DNA of 57,691 bases, taken from assembly GCA_015061625.1 (NCBI GenBank), contig SUWG01000015.1, positions 1 through 57,691 on the forward strand. Direction: 5' to 3'. The position numbers were made by a program, and so were the translations under genes. This stretch comes from Lentisphaerota bacterium. Lineage in GTDB: Bacteria > Verrucomicrobiota > Lentisphaeria > Victivallales > Victivallaceae. Positions within the stretch are counted from its first letter, which is position 1. Each line of letters starts with the position of its first letter. Under the pieces are notes generated by a model, which was given only the letters and a program-made list of their open reading frames with translations, did no database searches and was not told where the DNA came from. Positions 1-7,604 of this stretch are shown here, one piece after another.

Positions 1-1143
1 CGGGGCCGCCGGGCGGGGGGCAGCCGGAGATGCCGGACGGGGGGCAGCCGGAGATGCCGGACGGGGGGCTGCCGGAGCCGCCGGGCGGGGGGCAACCGGA
101 CGGGGAACCGGAGCAGGAGCAGGAACCGGAGCAGGAGTGTCATCAACTGCTTTCGGAACCGGCTTGAATGAACTCAATTTTATTTCATCGATCGCATTGG
201 CCTTTTCTGCCACCAGAAACCGCTCCAGATCGGCAACCAATTCTGCCGCCGACTGATAACGGTTATCGATATTTCTGGCCATCATCCTGACGATGATGCG
301 GTTCAACTCATCCGGCAACTCCGGCTTGATATCTTTAGGAGGAGTCAGATTACCGGCATCATGCATTCTGGCTAATTCTTCCAAATCAGTTGCCCGGTAA
401 GGCAATTTACCGGTCACGATATGATAGAATGTCGCCCCCAGACTGTAAATGTCACTGCGAACATCGGTAGGCACTCCGGTCAACTGCTCCGGACTGATAT
501 ATTGCGGCGTACCCAAAACTTCGTCACTGTCTTCATCAGAAGTGCTTTCCATTGCACCGGTCTTTGCCAATCCCAAATCTGCCAATTTGGCAAATCCATT
601 GACATCAACCATAATGTTATCCGGCTTGATATCCTGATGCACCAGTTTCTGTTCACGCCACGCCACATCCAGCGCGTTGGCGATATCCCGGATGATTTCA
701 GCGGCTTTATCCGCGGACAAAGCCCCTTCTTTCCGCATAATATTTTTCAACGTATCACCACGGATCAACTCCATGGCAAAATAAAACACGCCATTATCCT
801 GACCGACCGCATAGGCCTGAACGATATTCGGATGACTGATCTTTGCCGCCGCCCGTGCTTCACGGAAAAGACTGGCAATATATTCCCGGTCATTGGTATA
901 TTTGGTCAACAACACTTTCAGAGCCACCGGACGATCCAGTGATATCTGCCGCGCCTGAAACACTTCACCCATACCACCGGTACTGATCTTCTTCTCGATC
1001 AGAAAATCACCGATAACCACTCCCGGCCCCAATTCGTAATCCGGACGCACTACCGCCTGACCGCAGACCGGACAATTCACTTCCGCAGAATCTCCCGGTG
1101 TCACCGGAAATTCCTTACTGCACTTACTGCAAAACAGTTTCAT
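1..1143 (-). CDS. Ser/Thr protein kinase, zinc-ribbon N-terminus, C-terminus cut by window edge
   Basis: Open from ATG at 1143 to the left edge (381 codons, no stop), so the C-terminus is missing. Residues 1-30 form a zinc-ribbon-like segment with C5/C8 and C24/C27. The kinase domain follows: glycine loop STGGMGEV (54-61), VALK lysine near 76, catalytic loop HQDIKPDN (169-176) and a DLG in place of DFG, which is common in bacterial Hanks-type kinases. After about residue 330 the chain turns into a Pro/Ala/Val-rich linker made of 24-bp repeats coding for the octapeptide RPAAPSAP; the repeats run off the edge. In related kinases such a linker leads to a membrane segment or a sensor domain, not visible here. 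The start lies 20 bp downstream of the prolyl isomerase gene, so it is probably the last gene of the operon starting at 4303. Substrates are unknown. Confidence 0.93.
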   Translation of the reverse strand, partial: MKLFCSKCSKEFPVTPGDSAEVNCPVCGQAVVRPDYELGPGVVIGDFLIEKKISTGGMGEVFQARQISLDRPVALKVLLTKYTNDREYIASLFREARAAAKISHPNIVQAYAVGQDNGVFYFAMELIRGDTLKNIMRKEGALSADKAAEIIRDIANALDVAWREQKLVHQDIKPDNIMVDVNGFAKLADLGLAKTGAMESTSDEDSDEVLGTPQYISPEQLTGVPTDVRSDIYSLGATFYHIVTGKLPYRATDLEELARMHDAGNLTPPKDIKPELPDELNRIIVRMMARNIDNRYQSAAELVADLERFLVAEKANAIDEIKLSSFKPVPKAVDDTPAPVPAPAPVPRPVAPRPAAPAAPRPASPAAPRPASPAAPRPAAP

Positions 1144-1163
1144 AACCAATTATTCCAAATTTG

Positions 1164-2126
1164 TTAAAAATAGTATTCAATTATCGCTTTGGAACGCAAT
1201 CTCGCCGCATAAGTGCGTATCACCTGCTCGCGCTTGCGCTGTTCCAATTCAACTTTTATGCGTTCTTCCACCGTGGCAAACGGCATAACTGTTTCAGGTG
1301 AATAAGATATGACTTTCAGCCAGACCAGACCATCATAGATCCGGATCGGCCCGACGATCATACCAGTTTCAAATTGAGTGAATGCCGCGGCAAATTCCGG
1401 ACGCAGTAAGCGGCACTCGATCTCTCCGAGATCCCCGTTACCCAGTTCCGGAGAATAACGGCGCACCAATCCGGCAAATTCAGCCGGATCATTTTTCAAA
1501 ATTTCACCGATCCTCACCGCTTCATTTTCCAGATCCGGGCAGGATGACGGCACTTTCAACATCGCCAATGTCACCTTTTCCGGCGTGGAAAAGGTGCTTT
1601 GATTGGCCTGATAATACTCATAAACTTCTCTCGGCGAAACCGGTTCTGCGATCCTGATCTGACGGTAAAGCATCAACTGCACCATCATATTATTGCGGAT
1701 TTTAAGCCGGACTTCCTCAATGCTTGAACCTTCCCGGCGCAATCTGCGCTCCAAATCACTGCGGGAATGACAACCGATCCGCGTGGCGATCTGATCGATC
1801 TCCCTTTCCACATCCTGTGACGGCAAAGTAAATCCGTACTTGGCAAATTCCGCCTGTATAAGTATATTGTCGATCAAATCATCGACCGCCTCCCGGCGGT
1901 AACGCCGGATCTCCTCATGCAAACGGGTTCCGGAATAAAGTGACGCCGCCTGCATCTCCTGCGCTCCGGTCAACAACAGCACATCTACCAGAGTGATCGC
2001 CCGGCCATTGACCGAAGCCAGCACCGAATCAGTCTGACTTGCCGCAACCTCACCGGAATGCAGTGTGAAAATCCCTGACAATATCAACGTCAGAAATATA
2101 CCCAAAAAACGTTTCACCTCGACCAT
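1164..2126 (-). CDS. Parvulin-type peptidylprolyl isomerase (SurA/PrsA-like), exported
   Basis: A 320-residue protein with an N-terminal hydrophobic signal (about residues 5-29). A SurA_N-like helical region follows ('VNGRAITLVDVLLL' to about 165), then one parvulin domain (about 175-280, with 'FAGLVRRYSPELGNGDLGEIE'-type features). Parvulins catalyse cis/trans isomerisation of prolyl bonds and, in SurA-type proteins, act as periplasmic chaperones for outer-membrane proteins. Escherichia coli SurA has two parvulin domains; only one is seen here. The gene sits 46 bp downstream of tsaC and 20 bp upstream of the kinase. An ATG at 2126 is assumed; its ribosome-binding site is weak (GGGG just upstream). 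Its exact client range cannot be read from the sequence. Confidence 0.85.
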   Translation of the reverse strand: MVEVKRFLGIFLTLILSGIFTLHSGEVAASQTDSVLASVNGRAITLVDVLLLTGAQEMQAASLYSGTRLHEEIRRYRREAVDDLIDNILIQAEFAKYGFTLPSQDVEREIDQIATRIGCHSRSDLERRLRREGSSIEEVRLKIRNNMMVQLMLYRQIRIAEPVSPREVYEYYQANQSTFSTPEKVTLAMLKVPSSCPDLENEAVRIGEILKNDPAEFAGLVRRYSPELGNGDLGEIECRLLRPEFAAAFTQFETGMIVGPIRIYDGLVWLKVISYSPETVMPFATVEERIKVELEQRKREQVIRTYAARLRSKAIIEYYF

Positions 2127-2172
2127 ACCCCGCTTATCGTAAATAACGTCATCATCACGTTAATATAGCACC

Positions 2173-2766
2173 TCAAAGATATTTCTGCAAATCCACCGCC
2201 CCCTGACGCAGGATTTTCAACTTTTTCCCCGTGGCATCGACCACCGTGGAAGCCATAACATTTCCGGCGATAACGCCGCCATCGACTGCACAATCCACCG
2301 CGCCGTCAAGTTGTGCCAACGCTTCATCGCAACTGCGGGCATCGGGCATTCCGGAAGCATTGGCACTGGTTTGCAGCAAAGGCACATCAAATTTTTCCAG
2401 CAATTCTGTCAACAGCAAACTATCCGGCACCCGGAATCCCTGCGTTTCACCATTGCGGCACGGCGCAATCACCGTCAACGCTCCGGGGCAGAACTCCGCC
2501 GCCAACCTTTCCGGCCACCCGTCAAGAATCACCCCGAATTCAGCCAGTTTGCGCCAATTCCCCGTAAACCAGCCGAAACGTTTACCCTGCAACCGGTGTT
2601 TCAGCCGGATGATCCTCTCCGCCGCCTCGGGATCATCACTTCTGGCGATCAAACCATACACCGTTTCCGTCGGCACCAGTGCCACGCCGCCTTTACGATC
2701 CAGAAAACCTTTAAGTAAAGTCACCGCTTCATGAAGGTCAGAGGATTTCAGATCTATCCGCCTCAT
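2173..2766 (-). CDS. tsaC: Threonylcarbamoyl-AMP synthase (Sua5/YrdC/TsaC)
   Basis: Makes threonylcarbamoyl-AMP from threonine, bicarbonate and ATP, the first step of tRNA t6A37 modification. The YrdC-domain signature 'GGVALVPTETVYGLIARS' and a later 'PGALTVIAP' are visible; the usual K-x-R region is present but divergent ('RLKHRLQGKRFGWF'). At 197 residues it is a stand-alone YrdC domain. The open frame extends to 2793, but ATG 2766 is chosen because GGAGAGG lies six bases upstream; the ATG at 2772 abuts that sequence directly. The start lies inside the 3' end of the symporter gene (about 29 bp overlap), suggesting translational coupling. The upstream and downstream neighbours are functionally unrelated. 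Confidence 0.88.
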   Translation of the reverse strand: MRRIDLKSSDLHEAVTLLKGFLDRKGGVALVPTETVYGLIARSDDPEAAERIIRLKHRLQGKRFGWFTGNWRKLAEFGVILDGWPERLAAEFCPGALTVIAPCRNGETQGFRVPDSLLLTELLEKFDVPLLQTSANASGMPDARSCDEALAQLDGAVDCAVDGGVIAGNVMASTVVDATGKKLKILRQGAVDLQKYL

Positions 2767-4303
2767 TCTCATCCTCTCCGCCGATCCTCTCACCGAGATA
2801 ACAGCAAATGAATGTCAGCAACGCCGATACAAAACCATACACCGCTCCGCAGGTGATCGCCCGGTCAAATTCATCACTGCCCAGCAATTCCACAAACCCC
2901 AGAGCACTGCCGCAACTGACCACAAAGGTATATCCCAGCCAGACCACCGGCCCGACGATCATCGCCGCCCATGCCGTGTGACGGGAAACTTTAGGCACAT
3001 AAAGTGCCATTATCACCGGCAGGAATATCACCACCAACTGCGATATCCAACTGTTGATCATCAAACTGTAAATACTCTTGACCCAAATCGCCAGCACCAG
3101 TGCCACCACCGTAAGCAGAACCGTCGCAATACGGGTACTCATCAACAGCCATTTCACCCGCAATTTGGGGAATACCGGAGCAATAACATTGTTGCAGAGC
3201 AGCGAGGCTCCCGCCAGAAGTGAACTATCCGCCGAACTCATGATCGCCGCCGTCAATGCCGCAATGAATACCGTCAGAATGACCGGATAACTTTCACCCA
3301 TTACCAGAATGGCGATCCGCGGCAACACCTGATTTTCCAGATCACTGCCCATCATCTCATCGGTAATGCCGTACTTCGGCAGAATGATGCGCGCCGCAAT
3401 GCCGATGGCGATCGGAATCAAACCGATGACCATATAGGTAAAGCCGGAAATCACACTGCTTGCCACCGCCACATTGGAATTTTTACTCGCCAGTGAACGC
3501 TGTACCAGATCCTGACCGACCATACAGCCCAATCCCATGATGATCCAACTGCCGATATAGTAAACATAATCAGTGAAAGTGGATTCCGCCGCAGGAAGCA
3601 AAGTATCCGCCGCCGTAAAACTGCCGACCAACGCTTCTGTGCCGCCGGCCATTTCCAATGTGCCGGGCAACAGCATGATCAAACCGAGGATCATTATACC
3701 GACCTGAACCACGTCGGTGAGCGTTACCGCCCACATCCCCCCGGCACAGGTGTAAAGCAGAACCACCGCCGCACCGATCAGAGTGCCGTGGATCACCGAT
3801 ATTCCCGTAAGCAGATTGAGAATCGTACCCAAACCGAGCAACTGCGCCCCCAGCCAGCCGACATAAACCGGGATCATCCACAATGAGGCATACACTCCGG
3901 CAACTTTACCGAAACGTCTTTCAATGATATCCGTTACCGTCATACACTGTTTCTTGCGCAGCATACCGACGATAAAAATACCGGCAAGGATCAAACTCAA
4001 TGACGCTCCGAACGGGTCTGCCAATACTCCGCTTATGCCGTCTGAATAAACTGTTGCCGCCACTCCCATACTGGAACCGGCCCCAAACCATGTCGCCAGC
4101 AACGTCGCCGTGGCCATCCACAGCGGCAAACGTCTGCCCGCCACCAGAAAATCACTCATCCCGGCGACCTTGCGGCTGGATATCCACCCGATAAACAACA
4201 TCGCCGCCATATAGATCACCATGCCGATAACCAGCATTTTCGTCGTTCCCGCCGGTAACACCAATGCCCCGGCACTTGAACAGAACAAACTGTCCATACG
4301 CAA
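2738..4303 (-). CDS. Sodium:solute symporter (SSS family)
   Basis: A 521-residue integral membrane protein with about 13 hydrophobic segments. SSS-family hallmarks are clear: 'SDFLVAGRRLPLWMATATLLATWFG' split over the second and third helices, a conserved 'GAGSS', and 'AALTAAIMSSADSSLLAG' near residue 350, the region that contributes to the Na+ site. It imports a solute, driven by the sodium gradient, across the inner membrane. The substrate cannot be read from sequence; sugars, carboxylates and amino acids are all possible in this family. It is the first gene of the minus-strand operon, with a ribosome-binding AAAGGTGA upstream and a TTGCAA-N16-TATATT promoter at 4381-4408. The end overlaps tsaC. 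Confidence 0.9.
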   Translation of the reverse strand: MRMDSLFCSSAGALVLPAGTTKMLVIGMVIYMAAMLFIGWISSRKVAGMSDFLVAGRRLPLWMATATLLATWFGAGSSMGVAATVYSDGISGVLADPFGASLSLILAGIFIVGMLRKKQCMTVTDIIERRFGKVAGVYASLWMIPVYVGWLGAQLLGLGTILNLLTGISVIHGTLIGAAVVLLYTCAGGMWAVTLTDVVQVGIMILGLIMLLPGTLEMAGGTEALVGSFTAADTLLPAAESTFTDYVYYIGSWIIMGLGCMVGQDLVQRSLASKNSNVAVASSVISGFTYMVIGLIPIAIGIAARIILPKYGITDEMMGSDLENQVLPRIAILVMGESYPVILTVFIAALTAAIMSSADSSLLAGASLLCNNVIAPVFPKLRVKWLLMSTRIATVLLTVVALVLAIWVKSIYSLMINSWISQLVVIFLPVIMALYVPKVSRHTAWAAMIVGPVVWLGYTFVVSCGSALGFVELLGSDEFDRAITCGAVYGFVSALLTFICCYLGERIGGEDENEADRSEIL

Positions 4304-4380
4304 TCACCTTTCAAAAAACATTTGACTGCATTTTACGGGAATACCAATTTTCACTTCCCCTGAAAAAAAATATCTTGTAA

Positions 4381-4408
4381 AATATAGTGCGGATGGAGCG
4401 GATTGCAA
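4381..4408 (-). promoter_or_regulatory. Vegetative promoter of the symporter-tsaC-PPIase-kinase operon
   Basis: Minus strand TTGCAA, 16 bp, TATATT. The -10 box is at 4381-4386, the -35 box at 4403-4408. The leader to the symporter ATG is about 70 nt. Confidence 0.6.
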
Positions 4409-4462
4409 CTTATATTTCGGCAAAATTGAAAACTTTTTCCAAATTTTTACCTTTCAGACCGG

Positions 4463-5248
4463 TCAGAAGCAAAAATTGATGATGGGAAAATATTTTATCC
4501 AACTGTTGGGGTTGACATTCCACAAGCCGATCTGTATGCCTCTGGAATCGGAAAAATTGACCAGACCGGCCTGCACACCGAAGGAACTTTCCTCATTTTC
4601 ATCCACCGGCTTTTGCGGATAATCCAGCAACAGATTACTTTCATCCATATTGACCAGACCGATCTGCACACCGTTGTTGTTTTCGGTCATATTCAGCAAA
4701 CCGACGGTCAACCCGTAATTGCTCACCACGCCACCGGCAAGGAACAAAGCAACGCCGCCCAATTCTCCGCTCATTTCCAGAAGCGATAAACTCAAGCCGT
4801 ATTTACGCATATTGTATATATGCATAAATGAAATACTTACGCCACGGATCTCATTCTGCGGCAAATAATATCCCAGTGCCAAACCGTACACTTTGCGGTC
4901 ATGCCCGAAAATATACCCCTGATTGGTCGGCAGATATTGCAACTGAAAAAATACCGGATCATTGCCGCGGCTTCCCCCCGGAGCAGTGCCAACTGACGGC
5001 ACTTCCGGCAAATCCGGATGAAGTACCGGAACTTCCCGCACCACTTCCACTTCCCGGATATCTGATGCCGGTTCCACGACCGGAACAGCGGGAACCGCCG
5101 GAAGAGTATCCGCACTTTTCACCGATGCCACGATTTCGCTTTTATGCCACGATTCATAACCGGAAAATCCAGATACACCGCAAAGCAGAACCACTGCACC
5201 GGCAGAAAGGCACAGCGTTATGAGTATTTCCACTTTTTTCTGTTTCAT
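4463..5248 (-). CDS. Membrane-anchored or exported protein with GLxxGLxN surface repeats
   Basis: A 261-residue protein of unknown function. An N-terminal hydrophobic helix (about residues 8-30) is followed by a Pro/Val/Glu-rich spacer, then by glycine-asparagine repeats such as 'GLTVGLLNM', 'GVQIGLVNM', 'GVQAGLVNF' and 'GIQIGLWNV', ending in 'KYFPIINFCF'. These resemble the repeats known from the leptospiral LA_2272-type surface family, which suggest a beta-rich outer-surface structure. The open frame extends to 5323, but ATG 5248 has AGGTGA seven bases upstream. A paralogue lies at 37337-37936 with the same C-terminal ending pattern. Transcribed divergently from the RF-1-domain gene, with an overlapping promoter pair between them. 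Confidence 0.7.
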   Translation of the reverse strand: MKQKKVEILITLCLSAGAVVLLCGVSGFSGYESWHKSEIVASVKSADTLPAVPAVPVVEPASDIREVEVVREVPVLHPDLPEVPSVGTAPGGSRGNDPVFFQLQYLPTNQGYIFGHDRKVYGLALGYYLPQNEIRGVSISFMHIYNMRKYGLSLSLLEMSGELGGVALFLAGGVVSNYGLTVGLLNMTENNNGVQIGLVNMDESNLLLDYPQKPVDENEESSFGVQAGLVNFSDSRGIQIGLWNVNPNSWIKYFPIINFCF

Positions 5249-5280
5249 CTGAATTTCACCTGTTTTTTGACCGGCAGACC

Positions 5281-5309
5281 TTGACAAACGGTTGTAACTA
5301 TAATATATT
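5281..5309 (+). promoter_or_regulatory. Vegetative promoter of the RF-1-domain gene
   Basis: TTGACA at 5281-5286, 17 bp spacer, TATATT at 5304-5309. This is a near-consensus sigma-70 promoter whose -10 box overlaps the opposing minus-strand one. Confidence 0.65.
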
Positions 5310-5330
5310 CCCAAAGTGAACAATATTCAA
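5302..5330 (-). promoter_or_regulatory. Vegetative promoter of the surface-repeat gene
   Basis: Minus strand TTGAAT, 17 bp, TATATT (-10 at 5302-5307, -35 at 5325-5330). It overlaps the opposing promoter at 5281-5309, so the two polymerases should compete. Confidence 0.55.
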
Positions 5331-5347
5331 GTTTTTATCAACCGATC

Positions 5348-5833
5348 ATGAACTTCGACCGTAATACATTTTTAACTTCAAGCGATGAAGAACTCTCCGC
5401 CGTCTGCCGGATAACTTTTACCAAAGGTTCCGGACCGGGCGGTCAGAAACGCAACAAAACCTCTTCCGCAGTGAAAGTCGAACTGCCGCACCTTGGCCTC
5501 TTTGCCACCGACTGCACTGAACGCAGTCAATTCCGCAACCGGGCCAATGCCCTGAAAAAATTGCGTATGCAGATCGCCATCAACTGCCGTCAGGAGCCGC
5601 AACGACCGGAAAATATGGAGTGTTCCACATCTTCCCCCAACTATCCGCTTTTCACCGCCCGGCTGCTGGATATACTCCATGCCAACAACTTCGACCACCG
5701 GGCTTCCGCTGAATTCTGCGGAATTACCCCGTCTGCTCTGTTGAAAAAAATCCACCGTGACCCGCTTTTGTGGCAAATTCTGCAAGCCGCAAGAAACCGC
5801 CTTGCCCTGCCCGCTCTTCATCCGCCCAAATAA
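5348..5833 (+). CDS. RF-1-domain (GGQ) peptidyl-tRNA hydrolase-like protein
   Basis: A 161-residue protein with the class I release-factor catalytic segment 'TKGSGPGGQKRNKT' (about residues 25-38), including the GGQ that enters the ribosomal peptidyl-transferase centre and triggers ester hydrolysis. It lacks the codon-recognition domains of RF1/RF2, so it belongs with stand-alone rescue factors such as ArfB and its relatives. The C-terminus is not the classic short basic ArfB tail but a longer region ('ARLLDILHANNFDHRASAEF') of unknown role. Probable function: freeing stalled ribosomes or hydrolysing peptidyl-tRNA. ATG 5348 follows a strong promoter with a leader of about 30 nt. The gene converges on the acidic zinc-ribbon gene. 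Confidence 0.82.
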   Translation: MNFDRNTFLTSSDEELSAVCRITFTKGSGPGGQKRNKTSSAVKVELPHLGLFATDCTERSQFRNRANALKKLRMQIAINCRQEPQRPENMECSTSSPNYPLFTARLLDILHANNFDHRASAEFCGITPSALLKKIHRDPLLWQILQAARNRLALPALHPPK

Positions 5834-5868
5834 AAAAGCGACCCGCCAACTCAATGCGGATCGCTTTC
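5832..5868. terminator. Intrinsic terminator between convergent genes
   Basis: Hairpin AAAGCGAcCCGC / GCGGaTCGCTTT with a 9-nt loop. On the minus strand the stem is followed by TTTTTTATT, so it mainly terminates the 5887-6264 gene. Confidence 0.65.
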
Positions 5869-5886
5869 AACTTCATAAAGCGGATA

Positions 5887-6264
5887 TCACTTATCCAGAT
5901 CGAATTCCTCGATATCTTCGATCTCTTCGTCAAAATCTTCGTCGATATCATCGAACATATCGTCGTCAAATTCACCGTCAAGATCATCACCGAATCCGTC
6001 ACTGTCAAGATCATCACCAAAGATATCGTCATCATCCAGATCACGGCGGGAGAAGTCGTTGCCATCATCCTCCTCATCATCCAGATCGCTGAAAACATCA
6101 TCGTCGTAGCCTTCATCAAAGTTTTCATCATAATCCATGTCAGGATTATCCAGCAGAGAACGCACTCCGGAAATCTGCGCACCGCACTCCGGACAGCAAC
6201 CATCCTCCGCCTCGATCGCACTCTCGCGTACCTCAATGTTGCAATAAGGACAAGTCGTAGCCAT
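5887..6264 (-). CDS. Zinc-ribbon protein with long Asp/Glu-rich tail
   Basis: A 125-residue protein of unknown function. Residues 1-30 hold two CxxC pairs (CPYC at 5-8 and CPEC at 24-27), a treble-clef or zinc-ribbon arrangement. From about residue 40 to the end the sequence is almost entirely Asp, Glu, Phe and Gly, in phased 'DDDIFGDDLDSDGFGDDL'-type repeats. A charge pattern like this suggests a disordered tail that could mimic nucleic acid or hold basic partners; that is inference. It has its own promoter (TTGAAA-N16-TATAGT, minus strand, 6316-6343) and terminator, so it is monocistronic. Base composition matches its neighbours. Confidence 0.78.
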   Translation of the reverse strand: MATTCPYCNIEVRESAIEAEDGCCPECGAQISGVRSLLDNPDMDYDENFDEGYDDDVFSDLDDEEDDGNDFSRRDLDDDDIFGDDLDSDGFGDDLDGEFDDDMFDDIDEDFDEEIEDIEEFDLDK

Positions 6265-6315
6265 ATAAAATACCTTTCAATAATGGTTTTACGTTTTTTG
6301 ATTGTTCAAAATGGT

Positions 6316-6343
6316 ACTATATTAACATTTTTGAGTTTTTCAA
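6316..6343 (-). promoter_or_regulatory. Vegetative promoter of the acidic zinc-ribbon gene
   Basis: Minus strand TTGAAA (6338-6343), 16 bp, TATAGT (6316-6321). Divergent from the proB promoter. Confidence 0.5.
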
Positions 6344-6393
6344 ATCATTTTTTGAAAATTTTGCATTTTTTTTTGCAAAAACTGCGCTTTTCC

Positions 6394-6423
6394 TTGAAAA
6401 ACACCCCGTTAGTGCGGTATATT
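6394..6423 (+). promoter_or_regulatory. Vegetative promoter of proB-miaB
   Basis: TTGAAA at 6394-6399, 18 bp, TATATT at 6418-6423. The leader to ATG 6477 is about 45 nt. Confidence 0.55.
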
Positions 6424-6476
6424 ATTAGAAATGCACATTATTTAACTTATTTAAAAAAGAGGATTTTCCGCTCCCC

Positions 6477-7604
6477 ATGTCTGAAAATATTTCTCTGCGG
6501 GCTGAAGCCGTCAGCAACGCTAAAAAAATAATCGTCAAAGCCGGTACCCGACTGCTTATCGACCGCGACTCCATCGCCCGGCTGGTTTCCGGTATCGCCA
6601 AACTGCGGCAGGCCGGTCATCAGGTGTTGCTCGTTTCATCCGGCGCAGTCGGTATGGGTATGGAAATTGCCGGTGTCACCCGGCGCCCCGCCGAACTCGC
6701 CCACAAACAGGCCCTCGCCGCTCTCGGTCAGACCCGGTTGATGTCCATCTACTCCGAAGAGGCCGCCAAACACGGTTTTTCCGTCGCCCAGCTGCTCCTG
6801 ACCGCCGCCGATCTGCGCAGCCGCCGCCGCTATCTGAATGTGATGAACTGCATCAATGCCCTCTGGGAACGCAACATACTGCCGATCGCCAATGAGAATG
6901 ACTCCGTTTCCATCGATGAGTTGAAATTCGGTGACAATGATACCCTCGCCGGTATGCTTACTTCCGTGGCCGGTGCCGATCTGACCATTCTGCTGACCAC
7001 CGTCGATGGTCTGCGCAACCGTGATGAAAATGGCAAACTTGCCGAACGCATCTCCGTGGTCGGTAAAGTCACCGACAAAATCCGTTCTCTGGCCGGCGGC
7101 ACCGATGACAGCAACCTTTCCATCGGCGGCATGGATTCCAAATTGCGCGCCGCCGAACTTGCCACTGCCGCCGGAGCATTCCTCTGGATCGCCGATGGCA
7201 GAGATACGGAAATTTTTGAAAAAATACTCCGGGGCGAAGATACCGGAAGCATCTTCCTGCCACGCAATCACCGGGTGCCGGGCAGAAAACGCTGGCTGGG
7301 ATTTTTCAGTAAGGTTTCCGGGGCGTTGATCATTGATGACGGAGCCAAAAAAGCCCTCACCGCCGGAGGAAAAAGTCTGCTGCCCAGCGGCGTGATCGCC
7401 GTCAAAGGTGAGTTCCGCCGGGGCGACACGGTGGAGATCATCTCGCTGGATCAGAAACCGCTGGCCAGAGGTCTGGTCAATTTCGATGCCAAAGACTGCC
7501 TCTCGCTCTGCGGCAAACACTCCGGCGAAGTGATCGCCATCATGGGCAAAGAAGCTGAAATCGAAGCGGTCCACCGCGATAACCTGGTATTGCTCGAATC
7601 ATGA
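6477..7604 (+). CDS. proB: Glutamate 5-kinase with PUA domain
   Basis: Phosphorylates glutamate to gamma-glutamyl phosphate, the first step of proline synthesis, in the cytoplasm. The amino-acid-kinase domain begins at 'KKIIVKAGTRLLI', with 'VLLVSSGAVGMGMEIAG' and the substrate loop 'ENDSVSIDELKFGDNDTL'. 'SIGGMDSKLRAAELA' is the typical late motif. A C-terminal PUA domain ('LLPSGVIAVKGEFRRGD') brings the length to 375 residues, normal for the two-domain form. Proline feedback control is known for the family and cannot be judged here. The stop overlaps the miaB start by 4 bp (ATGA), indicating translational coupling. No proA is seen nearby. Confidence 0.95.
   Translation: MSENISLRAEAVSNAKKIIVKAGTRLLIDRDSIARLVSGIAKLRQAGHQVLLVSSGAVGMGMEIAGVTRRPAELAHKQALAALGQTRLMSIYSEEAAKHGFSVAQLLLTAADLRSRRRYLNVMNCINALWERNILPIANENDSVSIDELKFGDNDTLAGMLTSVAGADLTILLTTVDGLRNRDENGKLAERISVVGKVTDKIRSLAGGTDDSNLSIGGMDSKLRAAELATAAGAFLWIADGRDTEIFEKILRGEDTGSIFLPRNHRVPGRKRWLGFFSKVSGALIIDDGAKKALTAGGKSLLPSGVIAVKGEFRRGDTVEIISLDQKPLARGLVNFDAKDCLSLCGKHSGEVIAIMGKEAEIEAVHRDNLVLLES

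Noticed and set aside
421..942. Plus-strand open frame of 173 codons
   Set aside because: Antisense to the Ser/Thr kinase, whose motifs are unambiguous.
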